From Bacteroidia bacterium (GTDB lineage: Bacteria; Bacteroidota; Bacteroidia; B-17B0; Aurantibacillaceae), in NCBI GenBank assembly GCA_020846335.1, contig JADLED010000150.1, positions 1-64,000 of the forward strand: DNA of 64,000 nucleotides. The letters run 5' to 3'. The notes below the pieces were generated by a model. It was given only the letters and a program-made list of their open reading frames with translations. It made no database searches and was not told where the DNA came from. Numbering within the stretch: the stretch's first letter is position 1; every line of letters starts with the position of its first letter. Made by a program: the position numbers and the translations under genes. This document shows positions 54,055-63,328 of this stretch, one piece after another.

Positions 54055-56964
54055 CTACATAGGAAAGTGCAAATGAATTTGTGTGCCGCAGGCTTCTTCG
54101 TTTTCAAAGAGGTCGGTTACCTGATATGTTATTTTTTTTGTTTTGCCTGAATTGAGCAAATCGAGCCGCTTTTGCACTGCGCCAGTGGCAAAGGATTTGT
54201 GAGAAAAATTACTGCGTTGTTTAATTTCGTCGGAGCGTTTACGGCCAATGCCATTGTCGGTAATAAAAACTTCAACTGAATTGCTGTGGGTAATAAAACG
54301 TATGCTGAGGTTTTTGTGACCTTTTTTATGCAAAAGCCCGTGTTTTACGGCATTTTCAACAAATGGCTGAATAACCAGCGAAGGGATTTGTTGCGCCTGG
54401 CCGCTGCTTTGGGGCGATATAATGTTGTAGGTAAATTCGCCACCAAACCTGAGTTTTTCCAACTCCAGGTAATTTTCAAGCATTTCTATTTCGTCAGCTA
54501 CTGCCACTTTTTCGAGCGAAGAAAATTCGAGAACCTTGCGCATAAGGTTGCTAAATCGGCCCAGATAATGATTAGTGTTTTTTATGTCGCTTTTTAAAAT
54601 TAAATCCTGAATAGAGTTGAGTGTGTTATACATAAAATGAGGATTCATTTGCGCCCTGATAGCCGTGAGTTGCGAATTAATCAATTCGTTTCTCACAGTG
54701 GCTTTGTTTTTAATGTTGCGTATAATAATTAAGGAGATAAATAAAACCAGCAAGGCACCCGATAAACCCACCAACATATAAAACCACAGTTTTTGCCAAA
54801 AGGGTTTGTTTACAGTAAAAATAATTTTGCTGTCGTTTGCGCTTAGTTGGCCGTCTTCGTTTACTGCATTTACAGCAAAGGTGTAAGTGCCGGGTGGTAA
54901 TGAGGTGTAAATTACTTCGTTGTTGGCCCCATTCACAATGGTGGCGCTGCTATCGGCACCCAACAAGCGGTAACTGTAAAAGAAATTGGCACGGGCTCTG
55001 ATGCAACTGGTGTTAAATTTTATTTTTAGTTTACCCGAATTAAATGCCATTGTAAAGTGTTTTTCCTTATCCAGCAGTTGATTGTTTAGTGTAACTTTTT
55101 CGATTTGGATTTTTGGCAATGCTAAATTGATGGCGTTCATTTTAAGAGGAAATTGCACAAGCCCCTTGTTAGTGGCAAGGCAAACAGTGCTGTCCATTAT
55201 TTCAATGGCATTCACTTCTTTCGATACCAGTCCATCACTCACATCGTAATAACCCGAAGAACTGCCATTAAGGGCAATGCGGTTCAGGCATTTTTCGGTC
55301 GCAATAAAAATATCCTGATTGTGAATTTTAAAAGTTTTAATAGTTGTGCCTTTCATTAAGGCACTCACTTTTTTTTCCTGCTTCACTTCTTTTCCATCGT
55401 AACTCAGCAAGCCGTTGTTAAGACTTCCTATCCAAAGTTTACCGTTTTCAAAAGTTAATTTAGCCGCATTAATACGTTCGTTATTAAAATTAAGCGACTG
55501 ATAATTTCCATTGGAATAAACTAAAATGCCATTTATTGTTGCAAAATAGACGATGCGATGAAGCTTATCAATAGCCACCGACCGGCCTGATTTACCAAGA
55601 ATAAGTGAGGATGGCATGCTTAACGGATTTTCAATGGCTTTTTTTATACCATCCAAACGACTCACCGAATTGGAGGCAACAAAATAAAGCGTATCGTCCA
55701 TTACATCAAAATCTCGAATGTTGGATGGCCATAAAATAATTTCTTTGGATTGGGTAACATATCCAAACGATCCACGGGAAACGAGATACCCATTGCCGTA
55801 AGGAAGAATTTTTCGGGCCAGGCGGTATTCGCTAAGTTTGTTGGTTTGAATAGAAGTGGGTTCGCCTTTTTTACCAAGTCGGTAAAGATGCCCGCTGTAA
55901 GTACCAAACAAAAGGGAGTTGTCTTTATCTAAAGTTAATGCCGAAATAAAATTATCGCTAATGCTTGAATTTTGACGGTTGGTAATTAGCAGGTTTTTGT
56001 TTGGAATAATATGGATGCCATTTTGCAAACTGGTTAGCCAGACATTTCCTTCTCTGTCTTCCAAAAAAGAAGAAATTTTATCGCCCTGCATTATTTGACC
56101 TGAGTAGGAGCTTACTTCGGTTTGATGATTGACAGGCACAATGCCATTGGAGGTAGTGAGCCAAAGTTGATTGTCAGAATCTATACCAACCTTGTAAACA
56201 AATTGATTTAAACGGATGTTGCTTAGTAATTTGAATTTGCCGGATTCAGTGATTTCAGATAACTGGTATTCCCGTAAATTGCCTGTTTCGTTGAGAATAA
56301 AAATGCGGTTTTTGTTTCTTTCAAGATAAACCTTGTCGCCACTTTTTAAGTTAGAAGAAATTGGTTGATGCTGAAATTTTTTACCAGTCCATTTTAAACC
56401 AAATAAACCAGATATTTGAGAAGTTGCGTAAACAGCCCCTTTACCATCAAACTCCACATCGAGCCATGCCACGGTATCGCCCTTCGCATTCAGATTATAA
56501 ATCCTGTCAACAACGCCACCCTCTTTGTTGTAAACCACAATGGCATTATTACCAACCACCCAAACCCGATCCTCACTATCCACAGTGTATTGCGGATAAA
56601 TGCGAAACTGCCCTGAAAAGTCTTTAAATAATATAAGCGAATCGTTCTTAACTTTAAAAAGCTGGCCATTAAAATTCTGACACCAAATATTTCCATGAGC
56701 ATCCAGCTTCAGTTCAGAAATACTTTTCCCGTTTTCGCGGCTGTAGTTGTATTGCTTAAAATGAAATCCATCGTAACGGAACAAGCCGGCGTCGCAACCA
56801 ATCCAGATATAACCAAAATCATCCTGTATTACCTGATACACCTCGCTCGAAGGAAGCGAATTTTCTTCGTTCAACGTGTAATAATAGGGCGCCTGACCAT
56901 GCACTTTAAGGTAAAAAAGGCAGGTCAAAAAAAGCAGCAAAAAATGTTTTGGACGAAAAACCAT
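54055..56964 (-). CDS. LytS-type sensor kinase with periplasmic propeller and Y_Y_Y domain
   Basis: 969 residues. Signal peptide/anchor (about 1-22), then two-component-regulator propeller blades through about residue 620 (NSLPSSEVYQVIQDDFGYIWIGC, LKLDAHGNIWCQN, DREGNVWLTSLQNG), a Y_Y_Y beta-sandwich (about 630-720, FFYSYRLLGAD, LPPGTYTFAVNAVNEDGQ), one transmembrane helix (about 730-752), then a His_kinase domain with acceptor His in AIRAQMNPHFMYNTLNSIQ (about 775) and a HATPase (VIQPFVENAVKHGL, VFITDNGIGRKR). Hybrid-propeller kinases of this kind sense glycans in Bacteroides, but here the output is LytTR, and the signal is unknown. Divergent from 57018. Confidence 0.93.
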   Translation of the reverse strand: MVFRPKHFLLLFLTCLFYLKVHGQAPYYYTLNEENSLPSSEVYQVIQDDFGYIWIGCDAGLFRYDGFHFKQYNYSRENGKSISELKLDAHGNIWCQNFNGQLFKVKNDSLILFKDFSGQFRIYPQYTVDSEDRVWVVGNNAIVVYNKEGGVVDRIYNLNAKGDTVAWLDVEFDGKGAVYATSQISGLFGLKWTGKKFQHQPISSNLKSGDKVYLERNKNRIFILNETGNLREYQLSEITESGKFKLLSNIRLNQFVYKVGIDSDNQLWLTTSNGIVPVNHQTEVSSYSGQIMQGDKISSFLEDREGNVWLTSLQNGIHIIPNKNLLITNRQNSSISDNFISALTLDKDNSLLFGTYSGHLYRLGKKGEPTSIQTNKLSEYRLARKILPYGNGYLVSRGSFGYVTQSKEIILWPSNIRDFDVMDDTLYFVASNSVSRLDGIKKAIENPLSMPSSLILGKSGRSVAIDKLHRIVYFATINGILVYSNGNYQSLNFNNERINAAKLTFENGKLWIGSLNNGLLSYDGKEVKQEKKVSALMKGTTIKTFKIHNQDIFIATEKCLNRIALNGSSSGYYDVSDGLVSKEVNAIEIMDSTVCLATNKGLVQFPLKMNAINLALPKIQIEKVTLNNQLLDKEKHFTMAFNSGKLKIKFNTSCIRARANFFYSYRLLGADSSATIVNGANNEVIYTSLPPGTYTFAVNAVNEDGQLSANDSKIIFTVNKPFWQKLWFYMLVGLSGALLVLFISLIIIRNIKNKATVRNELINSQLTAIRAQMNPHFMYNTLNSIQDLILKSDIKNTNHYLGRFSNLMRKVLEFSSLEKVAVADEIEMLENYLELEKLRFGGEFTYNIISPQSSGQAQQIPSLVIQPFVENAVKHGLLHKKGHKNLSIRFITHSNSVEVFITDNGIGRKRSDEIKQRSNFSHKSFATGAVQKRLDLLNSGKTKKITYQVTDLFENEEACGTQIHLHFPM

Positions 56965-57017
56965 AAAATTTTAAAGAGCCCCGGTTATTTTGCTAAAAAT
57001 AGTAATTTCGTATAGAT

Positions 57018-58493
57018 ATGGAACATTTTGATTTGGTAATTATTGGTGGTGGCCCAAGTGGCTATGCAGGCGCCATGCGTGCACTCGATTTTGGAAAAAA
57101 AGTACTACTTATTGAAAAAAAACGTGTTGGTGGCGCCGGGGTTTACAAAGGGGTACTTACTTCTAAAACCCTGTGGGAACAAGCCCTTAAAGTGGCATCC
57201 ATCCGCGAGGTAATTCCCGATTTTGAACCAAAATTTGAAACCTTTTCTAAAATTGTTGACGAAGCGGTATTTGAACGAAAAACACAAATGACCGTGCACC
57301 TGCAATTGTTGCAAAAACAAAAAAATAAATTATTCTATTACGAAAAAGGTACAGCCTACATTCGCGATAAACACACCATCCAAATTACCAAAGAAGACGG
57401 TTCGGTAAAAACTGTAAGCGCCGATAATCTTTTAATTGCTACCGGTAGCAGTCCGCGCAAGCCGGCCAACATTGTTGTTGATGAAAATATAATTGTTACC
57501 AGCGATGGCATCCGAAACTTTGATGCCTTTCCAGAAAGCATGGTGGTACTGGGTGCCGGGGTTATTGGTTGCGAATTTGCCACCATATTTTCGGCCTTCG
57601 GCAAAACAAAAGTTTACTTAATAGATAAGGCCGACCGCATTTTGCCTTTTGAAGATGAGGATGTTGCCAAAGTAGTGACTGACAGTTTGGAGCAACAGGG
57701 CGCACACGTTCATCACGGTGCCTCATTAAAACGCATGGAGGTAAAAAACGGCAAAGTAGAATACGAACTCGAATTTAAAGACGGACACAGCGAAATACTT
57801 ACTGTTGATAAGGCCCTTGTATCCATTGGCCGCGAACCCAATGTGAAAGGACTGGGTCTGGAAAACGCCGGAATAAAACTTGCCGATCGTGGTGGAATTT
57901 GGAACGACGATACCCAAACCAACCTCAGCAATATTTATGTGGCAGGCGATGTTACTACCGAAGTGGCCCTTGTAAATGTGGGTGAGCGCGAGGCTCGCCA
58001 TGCCGTGGTAAGAATGTATGGCCCAATTGTGAAACCACTTAATTACAAAAACATAAGCACCATCATGTTTTTAAATCCGGAGGTAGCCGCAGTGGGCATG
58101 AGCGAGCAGGAGCTGGTGGCCAAAGGCATTCCGCACAAAGTGGTAAAACTCGACTACACCACCAATGCCCGTGCCATAGCCATGCGTAAAACCAAAGGCT
58201 TTTTTAAAATAATTGTTACCAACGATAACGCCATGCGCATATTGGGCATGCGTGTGGTAGGCGAACATGCCAGCAGTGCCATTCAGGGTGTGGCGTATCT
58301 TATTTACACCAATCAGGGTATTCGCGAACTGGCCGACATGATGCATCCGCACCCTAGTATTATTGAAGGTGTGCAGGAATGCCTGCGCATGCTGCTGAAC
58401 AAATCCATTTACAAACCTTATATTTTTACCGACCGGCTAAAATGTTACGTTTGCGAAAATGGTGTTTGCACCCCGGTAAAAACCCTTGTTTAA
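57018..58493 (+). CDS. Dihydrolipoamide dehydrogenase-like flavoprotein lacking the redox disulfide
   Basis: 491 residues, two-dinucleotide-binding fold: FAD loop LVIIGGGPSGYAGAMRA at the N-terminus, LLIATGSSPRKP, NAD(P) loop VVLGAGVIGCEFA, and IYVAGDVT. The CxxxxC of true dehydrogenases (GGTCLNVGCIPSK) is replaced by GGAGVYKGVLTSK, both Cys gone. The C-terminal His-Glu pair is kept (HPHPSIIEG). The tail carries a new Cys cluster (CYVCENGVC). It resembles soluble transhydrogenases, which also lack the disulfide, but those keep one Cys. Substrate not assignable. Divergent from the propeller kinase with a 53-bp gap. Confidence 0.85.
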   Translation: MEHFDLVIIGGGPSGYAGAMRALDFGKKVLLIEKKRVGGAGVYKGVLTSKTLWEQALKVASIREVIPDFEPKFETFSKIVDEAVFERKTQMTVHLQLLQKQKNKLFYYEKGTAYIRDKHTIQITKEDGSVKTVSADNLLIATGSSPRKPANIVVDENIIVTSDGIRNFDAFPESMVVLGAGVIGCEFATIFSAFGKTKVYLIDKADRILPFEDEDVAKVVTDSLEQQGAHVHHGASLKRMEVKNGKVEYELEFKDGHSEILTVDKALVSIGREPNVKGLGLENAGIKLADRGGIWNDDTQTNLSNIYVAGDVTTEVALVNVGEREARHAVVRMYGPIVKPLNYKNISTIMFLNPEVAAVGMSEQELVAKGIPHKVVKLDYTTNARAIAMRKTKGFFKIIVTNDNAMRILGMRVVGEHASSAIQGVAYLIYTNQGIRELADMMHPHPSIIEGVQECLRMLLNKSIYKPYIFTDRLKCYVCENGVCTPVKTLV

Positions 58494-58551
58494 AAACACA
58501 TTTTAAAGTTTTTTACCAAGCATAAAAAATTATTAAGCTTACTTTAGCAGA

Positions 58552-60105
58552 ATGAATAACCGACTACTCATACTCATTTCCGTATGCTTTTCAGTAGCGC
58601 TCATTGTACTAATTTGGTTTCAGGTTTACTGGATCAGTCAGGACTTTAACATTAGAGAAGAAGTTTTTAGCAGCAAGGTGGAAGAGGTGTTGAACGCTAC
58701 CGCGGCGAGAATGGAAAAACTAAGTCCACGTGGCGACCACAAAAAAATAATAAAGCGCACGCAGGGCATTACCTTTAATAATCCCAACTACAGCCCACAG
58801 GGCAAAAAAAATGTTTTTTTCAGAACCACCGAAGAAACCAGCATCGATAGCAATGGTCACCAGATAAGCCGCCTTACGAGCAAGGACATGAACTCTGACA
58901 GCAGTCTTAAATTCAGTCAGGATGCCATGGGTTTTTTGGCACAAATAAAAGCAGCACAGTCTAATCTGCAAAGTGGCACCAACGATTTATTTAAGAAAAG
59001 CGGACTCAATGGCTACAGTTTTTTTAACCGGGTTACCGAGGAGGATTATTACAACGATTATAAGCAAAAGTTGGATACCGTATTGTTGGACTCTCTTTTG
59101 CAATCAGAACTGGAAAAGAAACAAATTACTGCACGGTACATTTACTACCTCACTTCACTGAACAAAGATAATCCCCGTTATGGTGATTTAAAACGTGCCG
59201 AAAATATTTCCGACTCATTGGGAGTTATTCACTACAGCGTTAACCTTTCGCCTGGCAACAGATTTATTGAACCCGAATACCTAATTGTGTGTTTCCCTAC
59301 ACAAAACAGATACGTTTTCAGAGACATGTGGCCTTTTCTCATTACTTCGGTTGTTGTAATATTGATTTTGATTTTCTCGTTTTATTTCATCACCATTAAT
59401 AACCTGCGGCAAAAAAAGTTATCGGTAATTAAAAACGATTTTATCAGCAACATGACCCACGAATTTAAAACGCCCATCAGTACCATTTCGTTAGCAAGCG
59501 AAATGTTGGGCGATACCAGTATTACTCAAACCCCCGACAAACAGCAGCGTTACCTTAAAATGATACGCGATGAAAACAAACGCCTGAGTGTTTTGGTAGA
59601 GAGCATTCTTCAAACCTCCATACTCGATAAAGGAGAATTTAAGCTCAAACTTAGCGAGGTGGATGTGCATGAGATTATCAACACAGCAATCAATAATACC
59701 CAACTTTTAATTGGCCAGCGCAATGGCACCATACAAACATTCCTTAAGGCGCAAAACTTTAGATTGCAGGCCGACAGGGTACACCTTACCAACATTGTTT
59801 TTAATTTAATTGATAATGCCATAAAATACTCGAAAGAAACACCCGAAATAAGCATTACCACTTTTAACACCGCCGAAGGAATTATGATTCAGGTGAAGGA
59901 TAATGGCATTGGCATTTCAAAAGAAAATCAACGCAAAATTTTCGATAAGTTTTACCGTGTGCCAACGGGCACCGTGCACAATGTAAAAGGATTTGGATTA
60001 GGACTTTCGTATGTTTTGGCGGTGGTTTTAAAACACAACGGAACCATCTCTGTGGCCAGCGAAGTGGGCAAAGGCAGCACATTTAACGTGCATTTACCCA
60101 TTTGA
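58552..60105 (+). CDS. Membrane sensor histidine kinase
   Basis: 517 residues. TM1 about 8-28, a periplasmic sensor domain (about 30-255), TM2 about 262-282, no clear HAMP, HisKA with acceptor His in SNMTHEFKTPISTI (about 302), HATPase with N-box VFNLIDNAIKYS, G1 KDNGIGIS, F-box KIFDKFYR and G2 GFGLGLSYV. Co-transcribed with the OmpR-type regulator 73 bp downstream. TACTTTAG, one mismatch from the -7 consensus, lies 4 nt before the ATG. Confidence 0.93.
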   Translation: MNNRLLILISVCFSVALIVLIWFQVYWISQDFNIREEVFSSKVEEVLNATAARMEKLSPRGDHKKIIKRTQGITFNNPNYSPQGKKNVFFRTTEETSIDSNGHQISRLTSKDMNSDSSLKFSQDAMGFLAQIKAAQSNLQSGTNDLFKKSGLNGYSFFNRVTEEDYYNDYKQKLDTVLLDSLLQSELEKKQITARYIYYLTSLNKDNPRYGDLKRAENISDSLGVIHYSVNLSPGNRFIEPEYLIVCFPTQNRYVFRDMWPFLITSVVVILILIFSFYFITINNLRQKKLSVIKNDFISNMTHEFKTPISTISLASEMLGDTSITQTPDKQQRYLKMIRDENKRLSVLVESILQTSILDKGEFKLKLSEVDVHEIINTAINNTQLLIGQRNGTIQTFLKAQNFRLQADRVHLTNIVFNLIDNAIKYSKETPEISITTFNTAEGIMIQVKDNGIGISKENQRKIFDKFYRVPTGTVHNVKGFGLGLSYVLAVVLKHNGTISVASEVGKGSTFNVHLPI

Positions 60106-60178
60106 TAATAAATGTTAAAAATGTTAAAATGGCATGGTAAGTGCTTACCTTTAAAATAACAATTTAACAATTGACAAT

Positions 60179-60880
60179 ATGGATACTGTTAAAACAAAAA
60201 TTTTGCTTGTAGAAGACGACCCGAGTCTTGGGCCGCTGTTACAAGAGTATCTTGAAGCCAAAGGTTTTGAGACCAAGCTGGCCGATGATGGTAAAAAAGG
60301 TGGAGATATTTTCTTTAAAGGCTCATTCGACCTCTTGCTGTTAGATGTGATGATGCCAGTAAAAGATGGGCTTACCCTGGCCAAAGAAATTAGAGTGGTG
60401 GATAAAAACATCCCCATTATTTTTCTTACGGCAAAAAGCATGAAGGAAGATACCATTGAAGGGTTTAACGCAGGTGCCGACGATTATATTACCAAGCCTT
60501 TTAGCATGGAAGAGTTGTTGGCACGGGTTACCGCAGTGCTTAGGCGCACCAACAAAATGCGCTCAACCGAAAGTAAGGAAGTTAATTTTAAAATCAGTAA
60601 ATACGATTTTAATTCCGAAAAACAGGTGCTACAAATCAATGGCACCGAACAAAAGCTAACCACCAAAGAAAGTCAGTTGCTGCGCCTGCTATGCATCCAT
60701 AACAATGATGTGCTTGACAGAACCTTTGCACTTAAGTCAATTTGGCACGACGACAATTATTTTAATGGCAGAAGCATGGACGTTTATATTGCCAAACTCA
60801 GAAAATACCTGAAAGACGACCCCAAAGTGGAAATCATTAACATACATGGTAAAGGATTTAAACTTTTGGTAAATCAATAA
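60179..60880 (+). CDS. OmpR/PhoB-family response regulator
   Basis: 233 residues. Receiver (1-120): acidic residues in LLVEDDPSLG, phospho-acceptor Asp in LLLLDVMMPVKDG, Thr/Ser in IIFLTAKSM, Lys in YITKPFSMEE. Trans_reg_C winged helix (about 135-230): LTTKESQLLRLLCIHNNDV, GRSMDVYIAKLRKYL, IINIHGKGFKLL. Partner of the kinase just upstream. A bidirectional terminator follows. Confidence 0.95.
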   Translation: MDTVKTKILLVEDDPSLGPLLQEYLEAKGFETKLADDGKKGGDIFFKGSFDLLLLDVMMPVKDGLTLAKEIRVVDKNIPIIFLTAKSMKEDTIEGFNAGADDYITKPFSMEELLARVTAVLRRTNKMRSTESKEVNFKISKYDFNSEKQVLQINGTEQKLTTKESQLLRLLCIHNNDVLDRTFALKSIWHDDNYFNGRSMDVYIAKLRKYLKDDPKVEIINIHGKGFKLLVNQ

Positions 60881-60896
60881 TAAAAAAACTGCAACA

Positions 60897-60930
60897 AAAA
60901 AGCCCGCTTCCAAACAGAAGCGGGCTTTTT
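60897..60930. terminator. Bidirectional rho-independent terminator
   Basis: AAAAAGCCCGCTTC / GAAGCGGGCTTTTT with a 6-nt loop, between the convergent response regulator and metalloprotease genes; the A- and T-rich arms serve both strands. Confidence 0.9.
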
Positions 60931-60947
60931 AATTTTACAAATACAGC

Positions 60948-63257
60948 TTACTGTTTTACAAAGCGGTAGGCCGAGTTAAGGTTGTTATTACTCACCTTAA
61001 TAAAATAAACACCCGACGAGAGTGAGCCAACATTAATATTTTCTTTTAAATAGGCTTTATTGTTGTAATTGTTTTTAATGAGGCTTTTTCCGAGCATGTC
61101 CACCACTTCAATAATGGTTTCGTTGCCCGGGTTCAAATTCCCTAAAACAACATTCAGGCTTTCATTGGCAGGATTTGGCCAAACAGATAAACCAAGCGCA
61201 TTGTTTTTAGAAACCTCGCTGATGGCAACATCCGCATTAGGATTGTTGGCAATTGTAAAATTATTATCCCCAATGTCGTAAAACACATTGCCTTTGGCCT
61301 CTATTTTAATGCGGCAGGTAACAATGGTGCCGGTTACTACAGGCACGGTAATGGTTTCAATACCATCGTTAGGCGTTGACCCAATTAATACAGAGTAAGC
61401 GTTACCGCTGTTATATGAAATTAATACCCTCACCGAATCACAGCTAACAGGCACCTGATTGGTTCCATTCACATCCCAGGTAATGTTTTGCGAACTGCTG
61501 CTGTTCCAAAGTATGCCAAAAGCACTTGGGTAGGTTACTTTAAAAGGCCCCGAAGCATCGATGGCAAGCGATACATTGGAATAGCAAACGCCACCGCCAC
61601 CCATTTTATTATCGCGGGCAGTTAATCTAAAATTGAGCGTTTGCGCAGTGGTCGGTAAAAACTCTCCCCGTGTAATGGTGTAATTTCCGGTAGCAACAAT
61701 GGATGCTTTTGGGAAAAAGCGTGTTGGATTGGTGCTTGGTGCATACGACATAAAATAAGGTTTGGCACCGGTGTTCCAGCTTGAAGTGGATGCGCCCGGA
61801 TCTGTTTCTTCCCAGGAGTAGGTAAGCGCATCGCCGTTAGGGTCAGTAGCAGAGCCGGTAAGCGAAAACGGTGTATAAACCGGCACCACATAGCTTGAGG
61901 GAGCATTTACCACCGGTGGCTGATTTCCAGTAGTTAAGGTTACTGCACAACTTCCGCCACTGCCATTATTATTGATAAAATTCACAATCTGATCGTAACT
62001 CACTGCGTGGAAATACGGTATACTGTTACTTCCCAGATTATCCACCGAACCACAGATGCCAGCATAACCCATAATGGTGATGCCACTACCGGGTTCTACC
62101 GAAGTGCTTGCGTTACGGTTACCATTGCAGGAGCCTGTTCCGGCGTTAAAGGTATGGCTGCCACCAAATTGATGTCCCATTTCATGGGCCACATAATCAA
62201 TGTCGTATGGGTCGCCTACCGGATTTGGGCTGCCGGTAATGCCTCTGGCTTTGTTACTCGAATTGCAAACACAGCCTAAATAGGCGAGTCCGCCACCACC
62301 GGTACTAAAGGTATGTCCAATATCGAAATTTGAGGTGCCAATGCTGGCGGAAATAACCGACTGGCTTTGACCAATAAGGGTGTTAGCATTGTTATTGCCT
62401 GTAAAAGGATCGGTAGTGGCATTGGTATAAACTACCAGAGTTTCGGTTGAAACTAATTCCAGTCGCACAGACACCTCAGTTTCATACACCCCATCTACAC
62501 GATTAACGGTGGTAACAATTTTAGCAAGTGTTTGTGCAACAGTAGGCGCAGACAAACCAGTGGCCGCTACGGCATACTCGCCTGTGCATGCAATAGCCAA
62601 TCGGTATTTTTTAAGATTGGCGCCAACACAAATGGCCGGAGCGACACTTGGCCTATTGTTTAAACCAGTTGGTGCGGTATTGGCACCCGGTTTTTTTTGA
62701 CCGTTTTCTGTACCTTCCACGCCGTTTTCAGGCAAAATGTCGGAGGCAGCTTTTATGAAGTCGGCAGTGTAATAAGTGATGTAGCTGTTAATGTTGCCAA
62801 CACAATAAGGGTCAATAAAAAAGTTACCATTAGGCGATAGCACCATGGCGTGAAAACCAAACTCATTCCAGTCGAGTTTACCACTTGCATAAGGGTCGTC
62901 AATGCCTTTTATACTATACGTTTGAATGTTGGGGAATGCGGCTGCAAGCTCTTCGGCCATTACGGGGCTGTTAACCACTCTAAATCTTTGAAAACTGCCA
63001 TTGGGAAGCGGCAGATTTATAATGGCGGAACTAAGGTTTATAGAAGTTCTTTGCTCGTTAGGTGCCGAAAAAAGCAGATTTTTTATCTGACCGGAATTGC
63101 CACCATAGGTTAAATACTTTTGAGGGACAATTTGTCTTTTGCCAGTTAGTTCAATGGAGCGTTCATTCAACGGTGTCCAATAATTTTGTTGTGTGTTTTG
63201 TGCCAACAAAGCAGTTGAAACAAACAAAGAGCTTAATGCCAGTAATTTCTTAATCAT
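60948..63257 (-). CDS. T9SS type A reprolysin-like metalloprotease
   Basis: 769 residues. Signal peptide (MIKKLLALSSLFVSTALLAQ), pro-region (about 20-200), a zincin catalytic domain (about 205-430) with zinc motif HEMGHQFGGSH and Met-turn ITIMGYAGIC, one PKD-like domain (about 445-540, SATDPNGDALTYSWEE), a further beta domain, and a type A sorting domain (SVWPNPANESLNVVLG ... GKSLIKN ... SGVYFIKVSNN). Secreted by T9SS and either anchored or released; substrate unknown. Exact -7 element TATATTTG about 20 bases before the ATG. Confidence 0.94.
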   Translation of the reverse strand: MIKKLLALSSLFVSTALLAQNTQQNYWTPLNERSIELTGKRQIVPQKYLTYGGNSGQIKNLLFSAPNEQRTSINLSSAIINLPLPNGSFQRFRVVNSPVMAEELAAAFPNIQTYSIKGIDDPYASGKLDWNEFGFHAMVLSPNGNFFIDPYCVGNINSYITYYTADFIKAASDILPENGVEGTENGQKKPGANTAPTGLNNRPSVAPAICVGANLKKYRLAIACTGEYAVAATGLSAPTVAQTLAKIVTTVNRVDGVYETEVSVRLELVSTETLVVYTNATTDPFTGNNNANTLIGQSQSVISASIGTSNFDIGHTFSTGGGGLAYLGCVCNSSNKARGITGSPNPVGDPYDIDYVAHEMGHQFGGSHTFNAGTGSCNGNRNASTSVEPGSGITIMGYAGICGSVDNLGSNSIPYFHAVSYDQIVNFINNNGSGGSCAVTLTTGNQPPVVNAPSSYVVPVYTPFSLTGSATDPNGDALTYSWEETDPGASTSSWNTGAKPYFMSYAPSTNPTRFFPKASIVATGNYTITRGEFLPTTAQTLNFRLTARDNKMGGGGVCYSNVSLAIDASGPFKVTYPSAFGILWNSSSSQNITWDVNGTNQVPVSCDSVRVLISYNSGNAYSVLIGSTPNDGIETITVPVVTGTIVTCRIKIEAKGNVFYDIGDNNFTIANNPNADVAISEVSKNNALGLSVWPNPANESLNVVLGNLNPGNETIIEVVDMLGKSLIKNNYNNKAYLKENINVGSLSSGVYFIKVSNNNLNSAYRFVKQ

Positions 63258-63278
63258 AGGGATGTATCACTTAATTCT

Positions 63279-63286
63279 CAAATATA
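63279..63286 (-). promoter_or_regulatory. -7 promoter element for the metalloprotease gene
   Basis: TATATTTG on the minus strand, exact to TAnnTTTG, about 21 bases before the ATG at 63257. Confidence 0.5.
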
Positions 63287-63328
63287 TTGAATTTGGAGTA
63301 AAAGGTGCAGTGGGGCAATAGGTTTTAA

